A stretch of 43,247 nucleotides of DNA from Rhizobium sp. WYCCWR10014 (GCF_001657485.1 NZ_LXFU01000018.1:1-43247), one strand, 5' to 3'; positions 1 through 7,422 are shown, counted from the first letter of the stretch. Notes: a model not told the origin generated them from the sequence alone. Made by a program: numbers and translations.

Positions 1-99
1 CATCTTCACATTGGCAAGCTCGACACCCGTGCCATCCGGCTTCACCCGGATCTTCACGTTGTAGTCGACAACCCGTTTGACTGGGACGAGTATCTTCAT
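1..99 (-). CDS. etfB: Electron transfer flavoprotein beta subunit, N-terminal fragment
   Basis: Leftward gene cut by the window edge; only the first 33 codons are visible. The protein starts [19 protein letters not shown], which is the characteristic N-terminus of EtfB. The family forms a heterodimer with EtfA that carries FAD and AMP and passes electrons from acyl-CoA and other dehydrogenases to ETF-ubiquinone oxidoreductase. The ATG at 97-99 is preceded on the minus strand by a GAAGGA ribosome site about 6 nt upstream. A good promoter candidate lies about 150 nt upstream (251-278), so the gene need not depend on read-through from the rhomboid gene. etfA would be expected just outside the window. 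The family call is firm; the rest of the gene is not visible. Confidence 0.93.
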   Translation of the reverse strand, partial: MKILVPVKRVVDYNVKIRVKPDGTGVELANVKM

Positions 100-250
100 G
101 TGGTCCTTCCTTCAGGAGAAACTGGCTTCGGAGACTTTTTTTAGAAAATGCGCGTTCGGACGCCGCTCCGATTGTCGAATGGCGACATGGATACGCGTTT
201 TTCTTCCAAATTCAACGCTTCCATGACGCCGGCAGGCGATTTGCTTCGGC

Positions 251-278
251 AATATATGGACGTTTACGTTCACGTCAA
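251..278 (-). promoter_or_regulatory. Putative sigma-70 promoter of etfB
   Basis: On the minus strand TTGACG (278-273) is followed after 16 nt by TATATT (256-251). The spacer holds three ACGT tetramers at a 6-bp step, the outer two forming a GACGT/ACGTC inverted repeat. A start of transcription near 244 would give a leader of about 145 nt before etfB. Called from consensus match only. Confidence 0.5.
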
Positions 279-286
279 TATTGCGG

Positions 287-1072
287 TCAGCGGCGACCCC
301 ACGGAAATCGCTGTGCCGTCCGCCCGTCCGTGCCGGCTGCGATGGCCGGGCCGGCACCTGGGTCGTTTCTGACGGCGCGGGGCGTGACGATCTGCCGGTC
401 GAAGAGCGGCACACCAGGTCGGCGCAACACGAGGATCAGGAAAGCCCCGGCAAGGATGCCGCCGACATGCGCGCCCCAGGAAACGTCGCCGTCAGGTGCG
501 ATCGCCAACATGAAAAACTGCTGCCCGATCCACAGAAGCAGCGGCACGAAGGCCGGCAGGGGCAACGGCACACGGAAAAACACCAGCACCCAGACCCGGA
601 CGCGCGGATGCAGCATGACATAGGCGGCAACGACGCCGGAGACCGCCCCCGATGCGCCGACCAGCGGTGCTTCCGAGGTCATGGTCAGCAAGCCGTGGCA
701 GAGCGCGCCGGCGGCGGCGCAAACGAGATAGAAAATCAGGAAGCGCAGATGTCCCATCGCATCCTCGACATTGTCGCCGAAGACCCAGAGGAAGATCATG
801 TTGCCGGCGAGATGCCAGAAGCCGGTGTGGACGAAGGCATAGGTGAGGTAGGTCAGCGGTTCCGGCACGATTTCGAGCCCCTGCGCCAGCATCGCATGGC
901 CGAAGGCAATCGCCGGGATATAGCCGAGCCCGACGGTCGTCGCCTGGGCTGCCTGTTCGCTCTCCAGGCTGGTCAAAAGCCAGACCGCGATATTCAGCGC
1001 GATCAATGCGAGCGTCACCCACTGAACCTTGATATGTTTCAGCGTATTGGCATCGTGAAGTGGTATGAACAT
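287..1072 (-). CDS. Rhomboid family intramembrane serine protease
   Basis: 261-residue polytopic membrane protein. It shows the rhomboid signature in order: HxxxN (His87, Asn91) in the second membrane helix, GASG at 139-142 with catalytic Ser141, and GAHVGG with catalytic His202. Six or so hydrophobic segments are spaced as in bacterial rhomboids. Rhomboids cleave transmembrane segments of other membrane proteins inside the bilayer; the substrate here cannot be inferred. The C-terminal tail of about 45 residues is hydrophilic and basic. The gene lies 33 nt after the cobalamin adenosyltransferase gene on the same strand, so it is probably the last gene of a four-gene transcript. The ATG at 1070-1072 has a G-rich stretch upstream. 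Confidence 0.92.
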   Translation of the reverse strand: MFIPLHDANTLKHIKVQWVTLALIALNIAVWLLTSLESEQAAQATTVGLGYIPAIAFGHAMLAQGLEIVPEPLTYLTYAFVHTGFWHLAGNMIFLWVFGDNVEDAMGHLRFLIFYLVCAAAGALCHGLLTMTSEAPLVGASGAVSGVVAAYVMLHPRVRVWVLVFFRVPLPLPAFVPLLLWIGQQFFMLAIAPDGDVSWGAHVGGILAGAFLILVLRRPGVPLFDRQIVTPRAVRNDPGAGPAIAAGTDGRTAQRFPWGRR

Positions 1073-1105
1073 AAAGGCCCCCCGGCGATCGTGAACGCGG
1101 CAAGC

Positions 1106-1684
1106 CTATCTGTTTTTTCCCGGAACCCAAAGTACATCCGCATGGCCCTGGTCATTTGCATGACGCGCGGCGACGAAGAGGAAATCGGAGAGGCGGTTGA
1201 CGTATTTCATCGCCGGCTCGCCGACGATTTCGCCGTCGGTGCGGGCAAGCGCCACCATCAAACGCTCGGCGCGCCGCGCAACCGTGCGGGCAAGATGCAG
1301 ATGTGCGGCAGCCGGGCTGCCACCCGGCAGGATGAAGGATTTCAGCGGCTCCAGACCGGCGTTCAGCTGGTCGATATCGCGCTCGACGCGGTCGACCTGC
1401 GTCTCGGCGATCCGTAGCGGCTCGTAGGTCGGCGGCTCACCGGTGTCAGGGGTGGCGAGATCGGCACCGAGATCGAAAAGGTCGTTCTGGATCGACATCA
1501 GCATGGCATCGAGTTCAGGCAAGCCGGACGTGTACAGCCGCGCCAGGCCGATCACGGAATTGGCCTCGTCGATCGTGCCGTAGGCCTCGACGCGCAGATC
1601 GTCTTTTAGCCGGCGCGGGCCGGACACCAGCCCGGTCGTGCCGTCATCACCTGTCTTCGTGTAGATCTTGTTGAGCTTGACCAT
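1106..1684 (-). CDS. Cob(I)yrinic acid a,c-diamide adenosyltransferase, PduO type
   Basis: 192 residues. The PduO/MMAB family transfers the adenosyl group of ATP to cob(I)alamin to make coenzyme B12. The N-terminal ATP-binding signature KIYTKTGDDGTTGL is at residues 6-19; the helical-bundle signatures LPGG followed by HLARTVARRAER (about 118-138) and NRLSDFLFVAAR near 165-176 are also present. I chose the ATG at 1684 rather than the 51-nt longer reading frame because the conserved N-terminus begins MVKLNKIYTK. It follows the HIG1-like gene by 20 nt and precedes the rhomboid gene by 33 nt. Rhizobia make B12 de novo and use it in methylmalonyl-CoA mutase and ribonucleotide reductase, which fits. 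Family call firm; cobO-type enzymes are unrelated in sequence. Confidence 0.93.
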   Translation of the reverse strand: MVKLNKIYTKTGDDGTTGLVSGPRRLKDDLRVEAYGTIDEANSVIGLARLYTSGLPELDAMLMSIQNDLFDLGADLATPDTGEPPTYEPLRIAETQVDRVERDIDQLNAGLEPLKSFILPGGSPAAAHLHLARTVARRAERLMVALARTDGEIVGEPAMKYVNRLSDFLFVAARHANDQGHADVLWVPGKNR

Positions 1685-1704
1685 GGTTTCCCCTTGAAGT
1701 CCGG

Positions 1705-1908
1705 TCAGGTCGGGCGGCCGCCGCCGGTCAGCCAAAGCGTTATCATGATCAGGACGACGGCGATCGCCTGCAACAGGACACGAAGCTGCATCAGCTTGTT
1801 GGAACGGTTGGGATCGCCGCCCTTCATCATGTTGAAGAGACCGCGGATCAGGACGAGGGCGACGACGCCCATGACGATGATCGCGAGGATATAGGTGACT
1901 GTGGACAT
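1705..1908 (-). CDS. Small twin-transmembrane protein, HIG1-like
   Basis: 67 residues with two hydrophobic helices, about 5-27 and 44-61, joined by a short basic loop (KGGDPNRSNKLMQLR). The loop and the NKLMQ/R arrangement resemble the HIG_1_N (hypoxia-induced gene 1) domain, whose mitochondrial members associate with respiratory supercomplexes. A respiratory role here is inference from the family only. The gene is 18 nt downstream of the SDR gene and 20 nt upstream of the adenosyltransferase gene, all leftward, which suggests cotranscription. The start ATG at 1906-1908 is the only sensible one. Confidence 0.8.
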   Translation of the reverse strand: MSTVTYILAIIVMGVVALVLIRGLFNMMKGGDPNRSNKLMQLRVLLQAIAVVLIMITLWLTGGGRPT

Positions 1909-1926
1909 GGCGTTCAGCTTTCTCAG

Positions 1927-2760
1927 TCAGTCCGTCCAGCGCATCAGGCGGTAGAAGAGGTCTGCCGGAAGCAGCCGCTTCAGAAACATGCCCTGCTTAG
2001 CCGGAGTCGTTACGGGATAATGTGGCCTCGGATTTTTCGAGTTCAATGCGTGTTTCAACACGGAATAGACCGCTTCCGGGCCGAGTTTATGGCGGTTGAC
2101 CGGCCCCGATCCGTCGAGTCTCGCCAATTGGCTGATGTAATCGACCGCATGCGGCGAATTCTCGAGGTCGATATGTTCCTTGATCTTTGCGAGCGCATTG
2201 GCGGTGAACCGTGTGGCGATCGGTCCCGGCTCGATCAGGCTGACATGGATGCCGCTGCCCTGCAGCTCCATGCGCAGGGTGATGCTGAGGCCTTCGAGCG
2301 CGAACTTGGAAGCGGTGTAGGCGCCGCGATAGCGATAGGGGACGACGCCGAGGATCGACGAGCATTGCACGATTCGCCCCTCTCCGCGTTTGCGCATCGG
2401 CGGAATGACCTGCCGCGTCAGTTCGTGCCAGCCGAAGAAATTCGCCTCGAACTGCGCGCGCAGCGTTGCCGTCGACAGATCCTCGACGGCGCCCGGCTGG
2501 CCATAGGCGCCGTTATTGAAGAGCGCGTCGATGCGACCGCCGCTGCGTTCCAGAACTGTGCTGACCAGGTCGGAAATCGTCTCCGTCCTGGTATAGTCCA
2601 TCAGGAAGGCTTCGATGCCTTCTGCTTCCAACACCTGGAGATCGTCCGGCTTGCGCACCGTCGCGAAGACACGCCAGCCATCGGCTTTCAGCGCCCGCGC
2701 GCAATGAGCGCCGATACCGGACGAACATCCGGTCACGACGATGGTGCGCTCTCCCGCCAT
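1927..2760 (-). CDS. Short-chain dehydrogenase/reductase (SDR) family oxidoreductase
   Basis: 277 residues. Classical SDR layout: nucleotide-binding TGCSSGIG at 10-17, NNGAYG at 82-87, catalytic Ser around 134-135, and YTASK at 148-152 (Tyr148, Lys152). The presence of R at the end of beta-2 (VRKPDD) suggests NADP(H) preference, as seen in related enzymes, but this is weak. The C-terminal portion beyond residue 200 is longer than in minimal SDRs and resembles the 17-beta-hydroxysteroid dehydrogenase-like group. Substrate unknown. I chose ATG 2760 because the SDR fold starts right there; the open frame extends 96 nt further without homology-like features. First gene of the leftward operon; it diverges from the YihY gene. 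Confidence 0.9.
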   Translation of the reverse strand: MAGERTIVVTGCSSGIGAHCARALKADGWRVFATVRKPDDLQVLEAEGIEAFLMDYTRTETISDLVSTVLERSGGRIDALFNNGAYGQPGAVEDLSTATLRAQFEANFFGWHELTRQVIPPMRKRGEGRIVQCSSILGVVPYRYRGAYTASKFALEGLSITLRMELQGSGIHVSLIEPGPIATRFTANALAKIKEHIDLENSPHAVDYISQLARLDGSGPVNRHKLGPEAVYSVLKHALNSKNPRPHYPVTTPAKQGMFLKRLLPADLFYRLMRWTD

Positions 2761-2807
2761 GGAATGATTCCTGTACAAAATGGGACTCGTTTCCCATATT
2801 CGGCCAG

Positions 2808-2815
2808 AGGATACA
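2808..2815 (+). promoter_or_regulatory. Possible -10 element of the YihY gene
   Basis: The motif GATACAAT lies about 22-29 nt before the preferred start at 2837. No convincing -35 hexamer is seen at the usual spacing, so this is a weak call in the 76-nt divergent gap. Confidence 0.2.
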
Positions 2816-2836
2816 ATCTGGAAAGCCGGAGACGGA

Positions 2837-3760
2837 ATGCCGAAGGTACTGCGCACGATCTACGACGTGGTCTATGACGCGATCTGTCACATGGTCGAGG
2901 ACGACGGCTTCGCCATGGCAAGCCATGTGGCGCTGTCGAGCCTGCTTGCGGTTTTCCCCTTCCTGATCTTCGGCACCGCGCTTGCAAGCTTCCTCGGCGC
3001 CGATCAATTTTCCTCGACCGCCATCCACCTGATATTCGACACCTGGCCCGAGGCGATTGCCAAACCGCTCGCCGACCAGGTGCTGCAGGTGCTGACCATT
3101 CCGCGCGGCGGGCTGCTGACGATCTCGGTGCTGGCGGCGGCTTATTTCGCCTCGAACGGCGTCGAGGCGCTGCGCATTTCGCTTAATCGCGCTTATCGGG
3201 TGCAGGAAACGCGGGCATGGTATTTCACCCGTCTCGCCAGCCTGGGCTACGTGCTGGTCGCGGTCATCATCTTCACGGCGATCAGCATTCTGCTGGTCGC
3301 CCTGCCGCTGGCGCTCGATTATTCGAGGAAATGGTTCCCACTGTTCGCCGATACGCTCGACATCGTCTTCAGCTGGCGCATCTACGGCACGCTGGTGGTT
3401 CTGACCGTTGGACTGCTGGTGATGCATCTCTGGCTGCCGGCCGGCAAACGGCGCGTCTTCGACGTCATTCCCGGGGTGCTGCTGACACTGCTTCTCTGGC
3501 TCGCCGGCGCGCTGATCTTTGCCTATTATCTCGCGACCTTCGCTAATTATACGGCAACCTATGCCGGTCTCGCCTCCGTCATGATCGTGCTGATCTTCCT
3601 CTATATGGTCGGCGTCATCTTCATCATCGGGGCGGAGATCAATGCGGCGCTGATCAAGTTCCGGGTCTTCCGGATGTTCTCCCACACGCTTTCGATCGTC
3701 GGCAGAGAGCGTGTCGAAAGGCAATCAGAGCCCGACAAGGCGGCGAATATCCGCCCCTGA
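2837..3760 (+). CDS. YihY/BrkB family inner-membrane protein
   Basis: 307 residues with about six hydrophobic segments. Family landmarks include the N-terminal DAICHMVEDDGFAMASHVAL stretch, an SLLAVFPFLIF segment, the central SNGVEALRISLNRAYRV block, and a late helix with YMVGVIFIIGAEINA. The family was once annotated as ribonuclease BN or virulence factor BrkB; its true function is not settled. I prefer ATG 2837, preceded by GGAGACGGA, over ATG 2780, which would leave only 19 nt to the divergent SDR start. The 3' end overlaps the convergent gluQ gene by 36 nt (3725-3760). Confidence 0.88.
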   Translation: MPKVLRTIYDVVYDAICHMVEDDGFAMASHVALSSLLAVFPFLIFGTALASFLGADQFSSTAIHLIFDTWPEAIAKPLADQVLQVLTIPRGGLLTISVLAAAYFASNGVEALRISLNRAYRVQETRAWYFTRLASLGYVLVAVIIFTAISILLVALPLALDYSRKWFPLFADTLDIVFSWRIYGTLVVLTVGLLVMHLWLPAGKRRVFDVIPGVLLTLLLWLAGALIFAYYLATFANYTATYAGLASVMIVLIFLYMVGVIFIIGAEINAALIKFRVFRMFSHTLSIVGRERVERQSEPDKAANIRP

Positions 3761-4606
3761 CATGCCCTGGGCGCGCAATTCGCCAAGCCCGCTGTCACCT
3801 TGGCTTTTCGAAAGCTTGCGGCCATCGGCGCCAAGAATAAGACGATGATGGTGATAGACCGGCTGCGGCAGGCCGAGGAGCACCTGCAACAGCCGGTGCA
3901 CCGATGTCGCGGGGAATAGGTCGAGCCCACGCACGACGTGGGTGACGCCCTGCAGCGCATCGTCGACGACCACGGACAGATGATAGCTCGATGGCGCATC
4001 CGAGCGCGACAGGATGACGTCGCCCCAGACGTCGGGCTCGGCGGCGATCTCGCCTGTCCTGCCGTCGCCGGTTTCCGTCCAGAACAGCAGTTCGCCGATC
4101 AGGTCGAGCGCTTTGCGCATATCGAGCCGCCAGGCATGTTTCTTCCCCGAGGTCAGCATGTTCCGCCATTCGTCTGCCGGACGCTCGCGATCACTTGCGG
4201 GATAATGCGGAGTGCCGTCTGGATCGCGCGGCCAGGGTTCACCCGCCGCCTCGTAGGCGACGACGCGCGCCTTCACCTCGCCGCGCGTCAGAAAGGCCGG
4301 ATAGACCAGTCCGCGTTCGATCAGCGCGTGCAGCGCCGCCTGATATTCGGGAAAATGTTCCGATTGGCGCCGCACCGGGCTTTCCCAGCCGATATCAAGC
4401 CATTCGAGATCCCTGAGGATGCCGGCCTCGAACTCGGGCGTGCAGCGCGTCTGGTCGATATCCTCGATGCGCAGCAGCAGGCGGCCTTGTTCGACCTCGG
4501 CCATGTCGCGGTTTAGAAGGGCCGAGAGGGCATGTCCGAGATGCAACGGTCCGTTGGGGCTCGGCGCAAAACGAAAGACAGGTTTTTGACGCTCACTCGT
4601 GGTCAT
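3725..4606 (-). CDS. gluQ: Glutamyl-queuosine tRNA(Asp) synthetase
   Basis: 293 residues, the catalytic core of a glutamyl-tRNA synthetase without the anticodon-binding domain, as expected of GluQ-RS. The enzyme attaches glutamate to the queuosine base at position 34 of tRNA(Asp). The class I motifs are visible: APSPNGPLHLGH (HIGH equivalent at 22-25), DID in RIEDIDQTR, and KLSKS at 264-268. The region VYPAFLTRGE lacks the two zinc-binding cysteines present in the E. coli protein. I chose ATG 4606, preceded by AGAAGAAAG; ATG 4621 is also in frame and overlaps the start of the divergent glycosylase. The 3' end overlaps the YihY gene by 36 nt. Confidence 0.92.
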   Translation of the reverse strand: MTTSERQKPVFRFAPSPNGPLHLGHALSALLNRDMAEVEQGRLLLRIEDIDQTRCTPEFEAGILRDLEWLDIGWESPVRRQSEHFPEYQAALHALIERGLVYPAFLTRGEVKARVVAYEAAGEPWPRDPDGTPHYPASDRERPADEWRNMLTSGKKHAWRLDMRKALDLIGELLFWTETGDGRTGEIAAEPDVWGDVILSRSDAPSSYHLSVVVDDALQGVTHVVRGLDLFPATSVHRLLQVLLGLPQPVYHHHRLILGADGRKLSKSQGDSGLGELRAQGMSGADIRRLVGL

Positions 4607-4619
4607 GCTTTCTTCTGCC

Positions 4620-5297
4620 ATGGATTCGGCTTTTGAACCACTGCGAGGCAAAGTGCAGATCATCCGTAACGAAGACGATGTCAGGCAGGGGCTCGAAGCG
4701 CTGCTTCGCCTCGATCCGCGCCTTGCGCCGATCGTTGCGGAGGCTGGGTCCATTCCGCTGCGGTTGCGCGAGCCCGGCTTTGCCGGTCTTGCCCATATCA
4801 TCGTCTCGCAGATGGTGTCGCGCGCCAGCGCCGAGGCGATCTGGCGGCGGATGCTGCCGGCGGACGGTTCGCTGACGGCCGAAAGTTACGCACTGCTTCA
4901 CGCCGAGGCGTGGCGCGAATTCGGCCTTTCGCGCGCCAAGGCCGAGACGCTGTCGCGGATTGCCGAAGCGGTCGCCTCCGGCCGTCTCGATCTCTCCGGA
5001 CTCTGCCTGAAGCCGCCGGGCGAGGCGCTTGGCGAACTGACCGCGCTGAAGGGCGTCGGGCCGTGGACGGCAGAGGTCTATCTGATGTTTTGCGGCGGCC
5101 ATGCCGATGTTTTCCCGGCCGGCGATGTCGCGCTGCAGAATGCCGTCGGAGCGGCATTCTGTCTTGCCGCACGGCCGCAGGCGAAGACGCTTGCTGAGCT
5201 TTCGGCAGTCTGGTCGCCATGGCGCTCGGTAGCGGCACGGCTTTTCTGGGCCTACTACGCCACGAAGATGCGCCGTGACATGGTGCCGATCGGCTGA
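4620..5297 (+). CDS. DNA-3-methyladenine glycosylase II (AlkA-like)
   Basis: 225 residues. HhH-GPD superfamily base-excision glycosylase that removes alkylated bases from DNA. The helix-hairpin-helix LKGVGPWTAE is at 143-152, and the catalytic aspartate is Asp169 in FPAGDVALQNA; VSQMVS at 62-67 corresponds to the helix that enters the DNA minor groove. It lacks the N-terminal Ada-like domain of E. coli AlkA, so it is the short form. The start is uncertain: ATG 4620 overlaps the alternative gluQ start and has no clear ribosome site; an in-frame GTG at 4599 would overlap gluQ by 8 nt. Ends 111 nt before the HNH gene. Confidence 0.9.
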   Translation: MDSAFEPLRGKVQIIRNEDDVRQGLEALLRLDPRLAPIVAEAGSIPLRLREPGFAGLAHIIVSQMVSRASAEAIWRRMLPADGSLTAESYALLHAEAWREFGLSRAKAETLSRIAEAVASGRLDLSGLCLKPPGEALGELTALKGVGPWTAEVYLMFCGGHADVFPAGDVALQNAVGAAFCLAARPQAKTLAELSAVWSPWRSVAARLFWAYYATKMRRDMVPIG

Positions 5298-5343
5298 TCG
5301 GCAACACTCTTCAAATTGCCTTTATCCTCTGAATTTATTGGAC

Positions 5344-5373
5344 TTCACAATCCTGTAACAACCGGCCTAATAT
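5344..5373 (+). promoter_or_regulatory. Putative promoter of the HNH endonuclease gene
   Basis: TTCACA at 5344-5349 (5 of 6 matches to TTGACA), 18-nt spacer, TAATAT at 5368-5373. It sits 36 nt before the TTG start at 5409. Consensus match only. Confidence 0.35.
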
Positions 5374-5408
5374 ACAGGTGCAGATGCCGAATCGATCAGG
5401 AGAGTCCC

Positions 5409-5966
5409 TTGACGATTGCAGTCTCCCCACAGGCCCTGCCGGCGCTCGTCCTGAACGCTGACTACCGGCCACTGAGTTATTACCCCTTGTCGTTGTGGTC
5501 CTGGCAGGACGCGATCAAGGCGGTATTTCTCGACCGTGTGAACATCATTGCAGAATATGAACATTCGGTTTCCTCGCCGAGCTTTTCGATGCGGCTTCCG
5601 AGTGTCGTGTGCCTGAAGACTTACGTTCAGCCGTCCCGCAATCCCGCTTTCACCCGGTTCAACGTCTTCCTGCGCGACCGGTTCGAATGCCAGTATTGCG
5701 GCGCCCATGACGACCTGACCTTCGACCACGTCATCCCGCGCGCCCATGGCGGTGAGACGACCTGGGAGAATGTCGTGGCAGCCTGCTCGCCCTGCAATCT
5801 GCGCAAGGGCAGCAAGCTTCCGAAGCAGGCAGGCATGTTCCCGGCGCAGAAGCCCTACCAGCCGACGGTGCAGGATCTGCACAATAACGGCCGGCTGTTC
5901 CCGCCAAACTATCTGCATGACAGCTGGCTCGACTATCTCTACTGGGATACCGAACTGCAGCCCTGA
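5409..5966 (+). CDS. HNH endonuclease domain protein
   Basis: 185 residues. The N-terminal 80 residues form a conserved domain with LVLNADYRPLSYYPLSLWSW, found before the HNH module in a widespread family close to DUF/HNH_5 proteins. The HNH module follows: zinc cysteines CQYC at 94-97, catalytic Asp106-His107 in FDHVIPRAHGG, Asn121, and CSPCN at 126-130. Members are conserved chromosomally in alphaproteobacteria, outside phages; a DNA repair or housekeeping role is likely but not known. The start is TTG 5409, because AGGAGAG at 5398-5404 is ideally placed and the conserved region begins TIAVSP; the upstream in-frame codons are not protein-like. Confidence 0.88.
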   Translation: MTIAVSPQALPALVLNADYRPLSYYPLSLWSWQDAIKAVFLDRVNIIAEYEHSVSSPSFSMRLPSVVCLKTYVQPSRNPAFTRFNVFLRDRFECQYCGAHDDLTFDHVIPRAHGGETTWENVVAACSPCNLRKGSKLPKQAGMFPAQKPYQPTVQDLHNNGRLFPPNYLHDSWLDYLYWDTELQP

Positions 5967-5975
5967 TCGAACGGC

Positions 5976-6019
5976 CTGCAGCGCTGCGCGTCCTTTCTGA
6001 GGCGTAAAGGACGCTGCAG
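5976..6019. repeat. Rhizobial palindromic intergenic element
   Basis: Imperfect hairpin: outer arms CTGCAG (5976-5981) and CTGCAG (6014-6019), inner arms CGTCCTTT (5989-5996) and AAAGGACG (6006-6013), 9-nt loop and a 7-nt one-sided bulge. The sequence and the flank GAATGCGGCATAATTTTATG match, as far as I remember, a dispersed intergenic element of Rhizobium genomes. Located between the convergent HNH and dsbB genes, so it may also act as their shared terminator. Confidence 0.6.
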
Positions 6020-6040
6020 CCCTTCGAATGCGGCATAATT

Positions 6041-6556
6041 TTATGCGGCGGCCTTGCGAACGCCGACAAAGGCGAAGGCCGCGAGCAGGATTCCGGCAAT
6101 CACGTTCCAGCCCGCAAAAGACAGGCCGAGCACGCGCAGCGCCGCATCGGTGCAGGATGGGCCCTTGATGGTGTTGAGCTCACCGAGCAGATCGCCGGCA
6201 TTGGTCGTCATGCTGCTTGCCGTGGTCGAGCAGGTGGCCGGGCCCGGCCAGAAGTGCCATTCGACACCGGCGTGATAGACACCCATGCCTGCCGTTACCA
6301 GCATCAGCATGCCGGCCGCGAGAATAAGCGCCCGGGTGATCCAGTTCGGCAGGCCGACGAGCTCGGAGATGGCGGCCAGGATCGCGATCGGGATGGCGTA
6401 ATAATAGGGCTGCCGCTGCAACAGGCAGAGCGCACAGGGAATATAGCCGCCGATATACTGGAAGCCGAGCGCCGTGCCGACCGCGGCCGCCATGCCGATG
6501 GCGAGCAACATGGAATAGACAAAGCCGGGGCGGGCGAGCGGCGAGGAAATAGGCAT
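6041..6556 (-). CDS. dsbB: Disulfide bond formation protein B family
   Basis: 171 residues with four hydrophobic helices. DsbB reoxidises the periplasmic thiol oxidase DsbA and passes electrons to ubiquinone. The first redox pair is CALC at 41-44 in the first periplasmic loop, followed by QRQPYYYA, a family signature around the quinone site. A second cysteine pair, Cys109 and Cys135, lies in the large second periplasmic loop. The start at ATG 6556 has GGAG about 9 nt upstream; the longer frame back to 6628 has no family-like residues. It lies 78 nt downstream of the YqaA-like gene on the same strand, so the two are probably cotranscribed. Confidence 0.9.
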   Translation of the reverse strand: MPISSPLARPGFVYSMLLAIGMAAAVGTALGFQYIGGYIPCALCLLQRQPYYYAIPIAILAAISELVGLPNWITRALILAAGMLMLVTAGMGVYHAGVEWHFWPGPATCSTTASSMTTNAGDLLGELNTIKGPSCTDAALRVLGLSFAGWNVIAGILLAAFAFVGVRKAAA

Positions 6557-6634
6557 GGCGGAACTCCGCGAGTTTGGTAGAGCATGAGATGCGGATTGAG
6601 ATTTTAGGCCTGTTCGGCCGAAAATCATCCTCGC

Positions 6635-7225
6635 CTAGTGAGCGAAAGAGCGGTAGCCGACATATAGCACGATCACCGTCGCGGCACCGATGCCAACGAG
6701 TTGGCCGAGGCGCTTCTCGATGAAGTCACGGATCGGCTCGCCGTAGCGGCGCAGCAGCCAAGCGAGGAAGAGGAAACGCGCGCCGCGCGCAATAATCGCC
6801 GAAACAATGAAAAGGCCCAGATTGACGTGAATGACGCCAGACAGAATCGTCACGATCTTGATCGGCGGCAAATGCGCAAGACCTGATGTGACAAGCAGCA
6901 GCAGGATCCACTCGTAGGTGACATAGGCCTTCATCTGCTCAAAGGCATCAAGCTTGCCATAGAATTCGAGAACCGGCCGCGCCACCGTCTCATAGGCGTA
7001 AAAGCCGAGTGCCCAGCCGGCGATGCCGCCGAGCACGGAGGCGACGGTTGCAATCAGCGCATAGCGATAGGAGCGTTCCGGCCTGGCAAGCGCCATCGGC
7101 AGGAAGAGCACATCGGCAGGGACGAGAAAGACGGAGCTTTCGACGAAGGCGATGACGGCGAGCCAGATTTCGGCCGATTTGCGCGCGGCCAGAGACATGG
7201 TCCAGTCGTAAAGTCTGCGGAGCAT
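6635..7225 (-). CDS. YqaA/DedA-like (SNARE-associated, VTT domain) membrane protein
   Basis: 196 residues with four to five hydrophobic segments. Landmarks of the YqaA branch of the VTT/DedA superfamily are the early ESSVFLVPADVLFLPMALAR stretch, GGIAGWALGFYAYE, and the later SGLAHLPPIKIVTILSG with a re-entrant look. DedA-family proteins are linked to phospholipid or undecaprenyl-phosphate handling and membrane homeostasis; the precise role of the YqaA branch is not established. ATG 7225 is preceded by AAGGAAACGGA. Cotranscription with dsbB downstream is likely; it diverges from the small gene at 7423. Confidence 0.86.
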   Translation of the reverse strand: MLRRLYDWTMSLAARKSAEIWLAVIAFVESSVFLVPADVLFLPMALARPERSYRYALIATVASVLGGIAGWALGFYAYETVARPVLEFYGKLDAFEQMKAYVTYEWILLLLVTSGLAHLPPIKIVTILSGVIHVNLGLFIVSAIIARGARFLFLAWLLRRYGEPIRDFIEKRLGQLVGIGAATVIVLYVGYRSFAH

Positions 7226-7422
7226 TCCGTTTCCTTCCTGTTGCAGTGCAAAAGAGCTTTAGGGGCCGTGCGCGACGCTGTAAATGCTCGCCCGTGTCCT
7301 TCGTGCCACCGCCGTCAAAAAATTTTCGTGATGACGGGTGTCAGCGCCTCTCCCAAGATTTCGCAGGATTGCGAATCGGCCATTCTGCGGCAAGCTAATT
7401 TAGGGTCGACGTGCAAGGTGGC

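Noticed and set aside
2513..3724. Open frame of 403 codons spanning the SDR and YihY genes on the minus strand
   Set aside because: It runs opposite the YihY gene and out of frame across the SDR start; no protein-like features.
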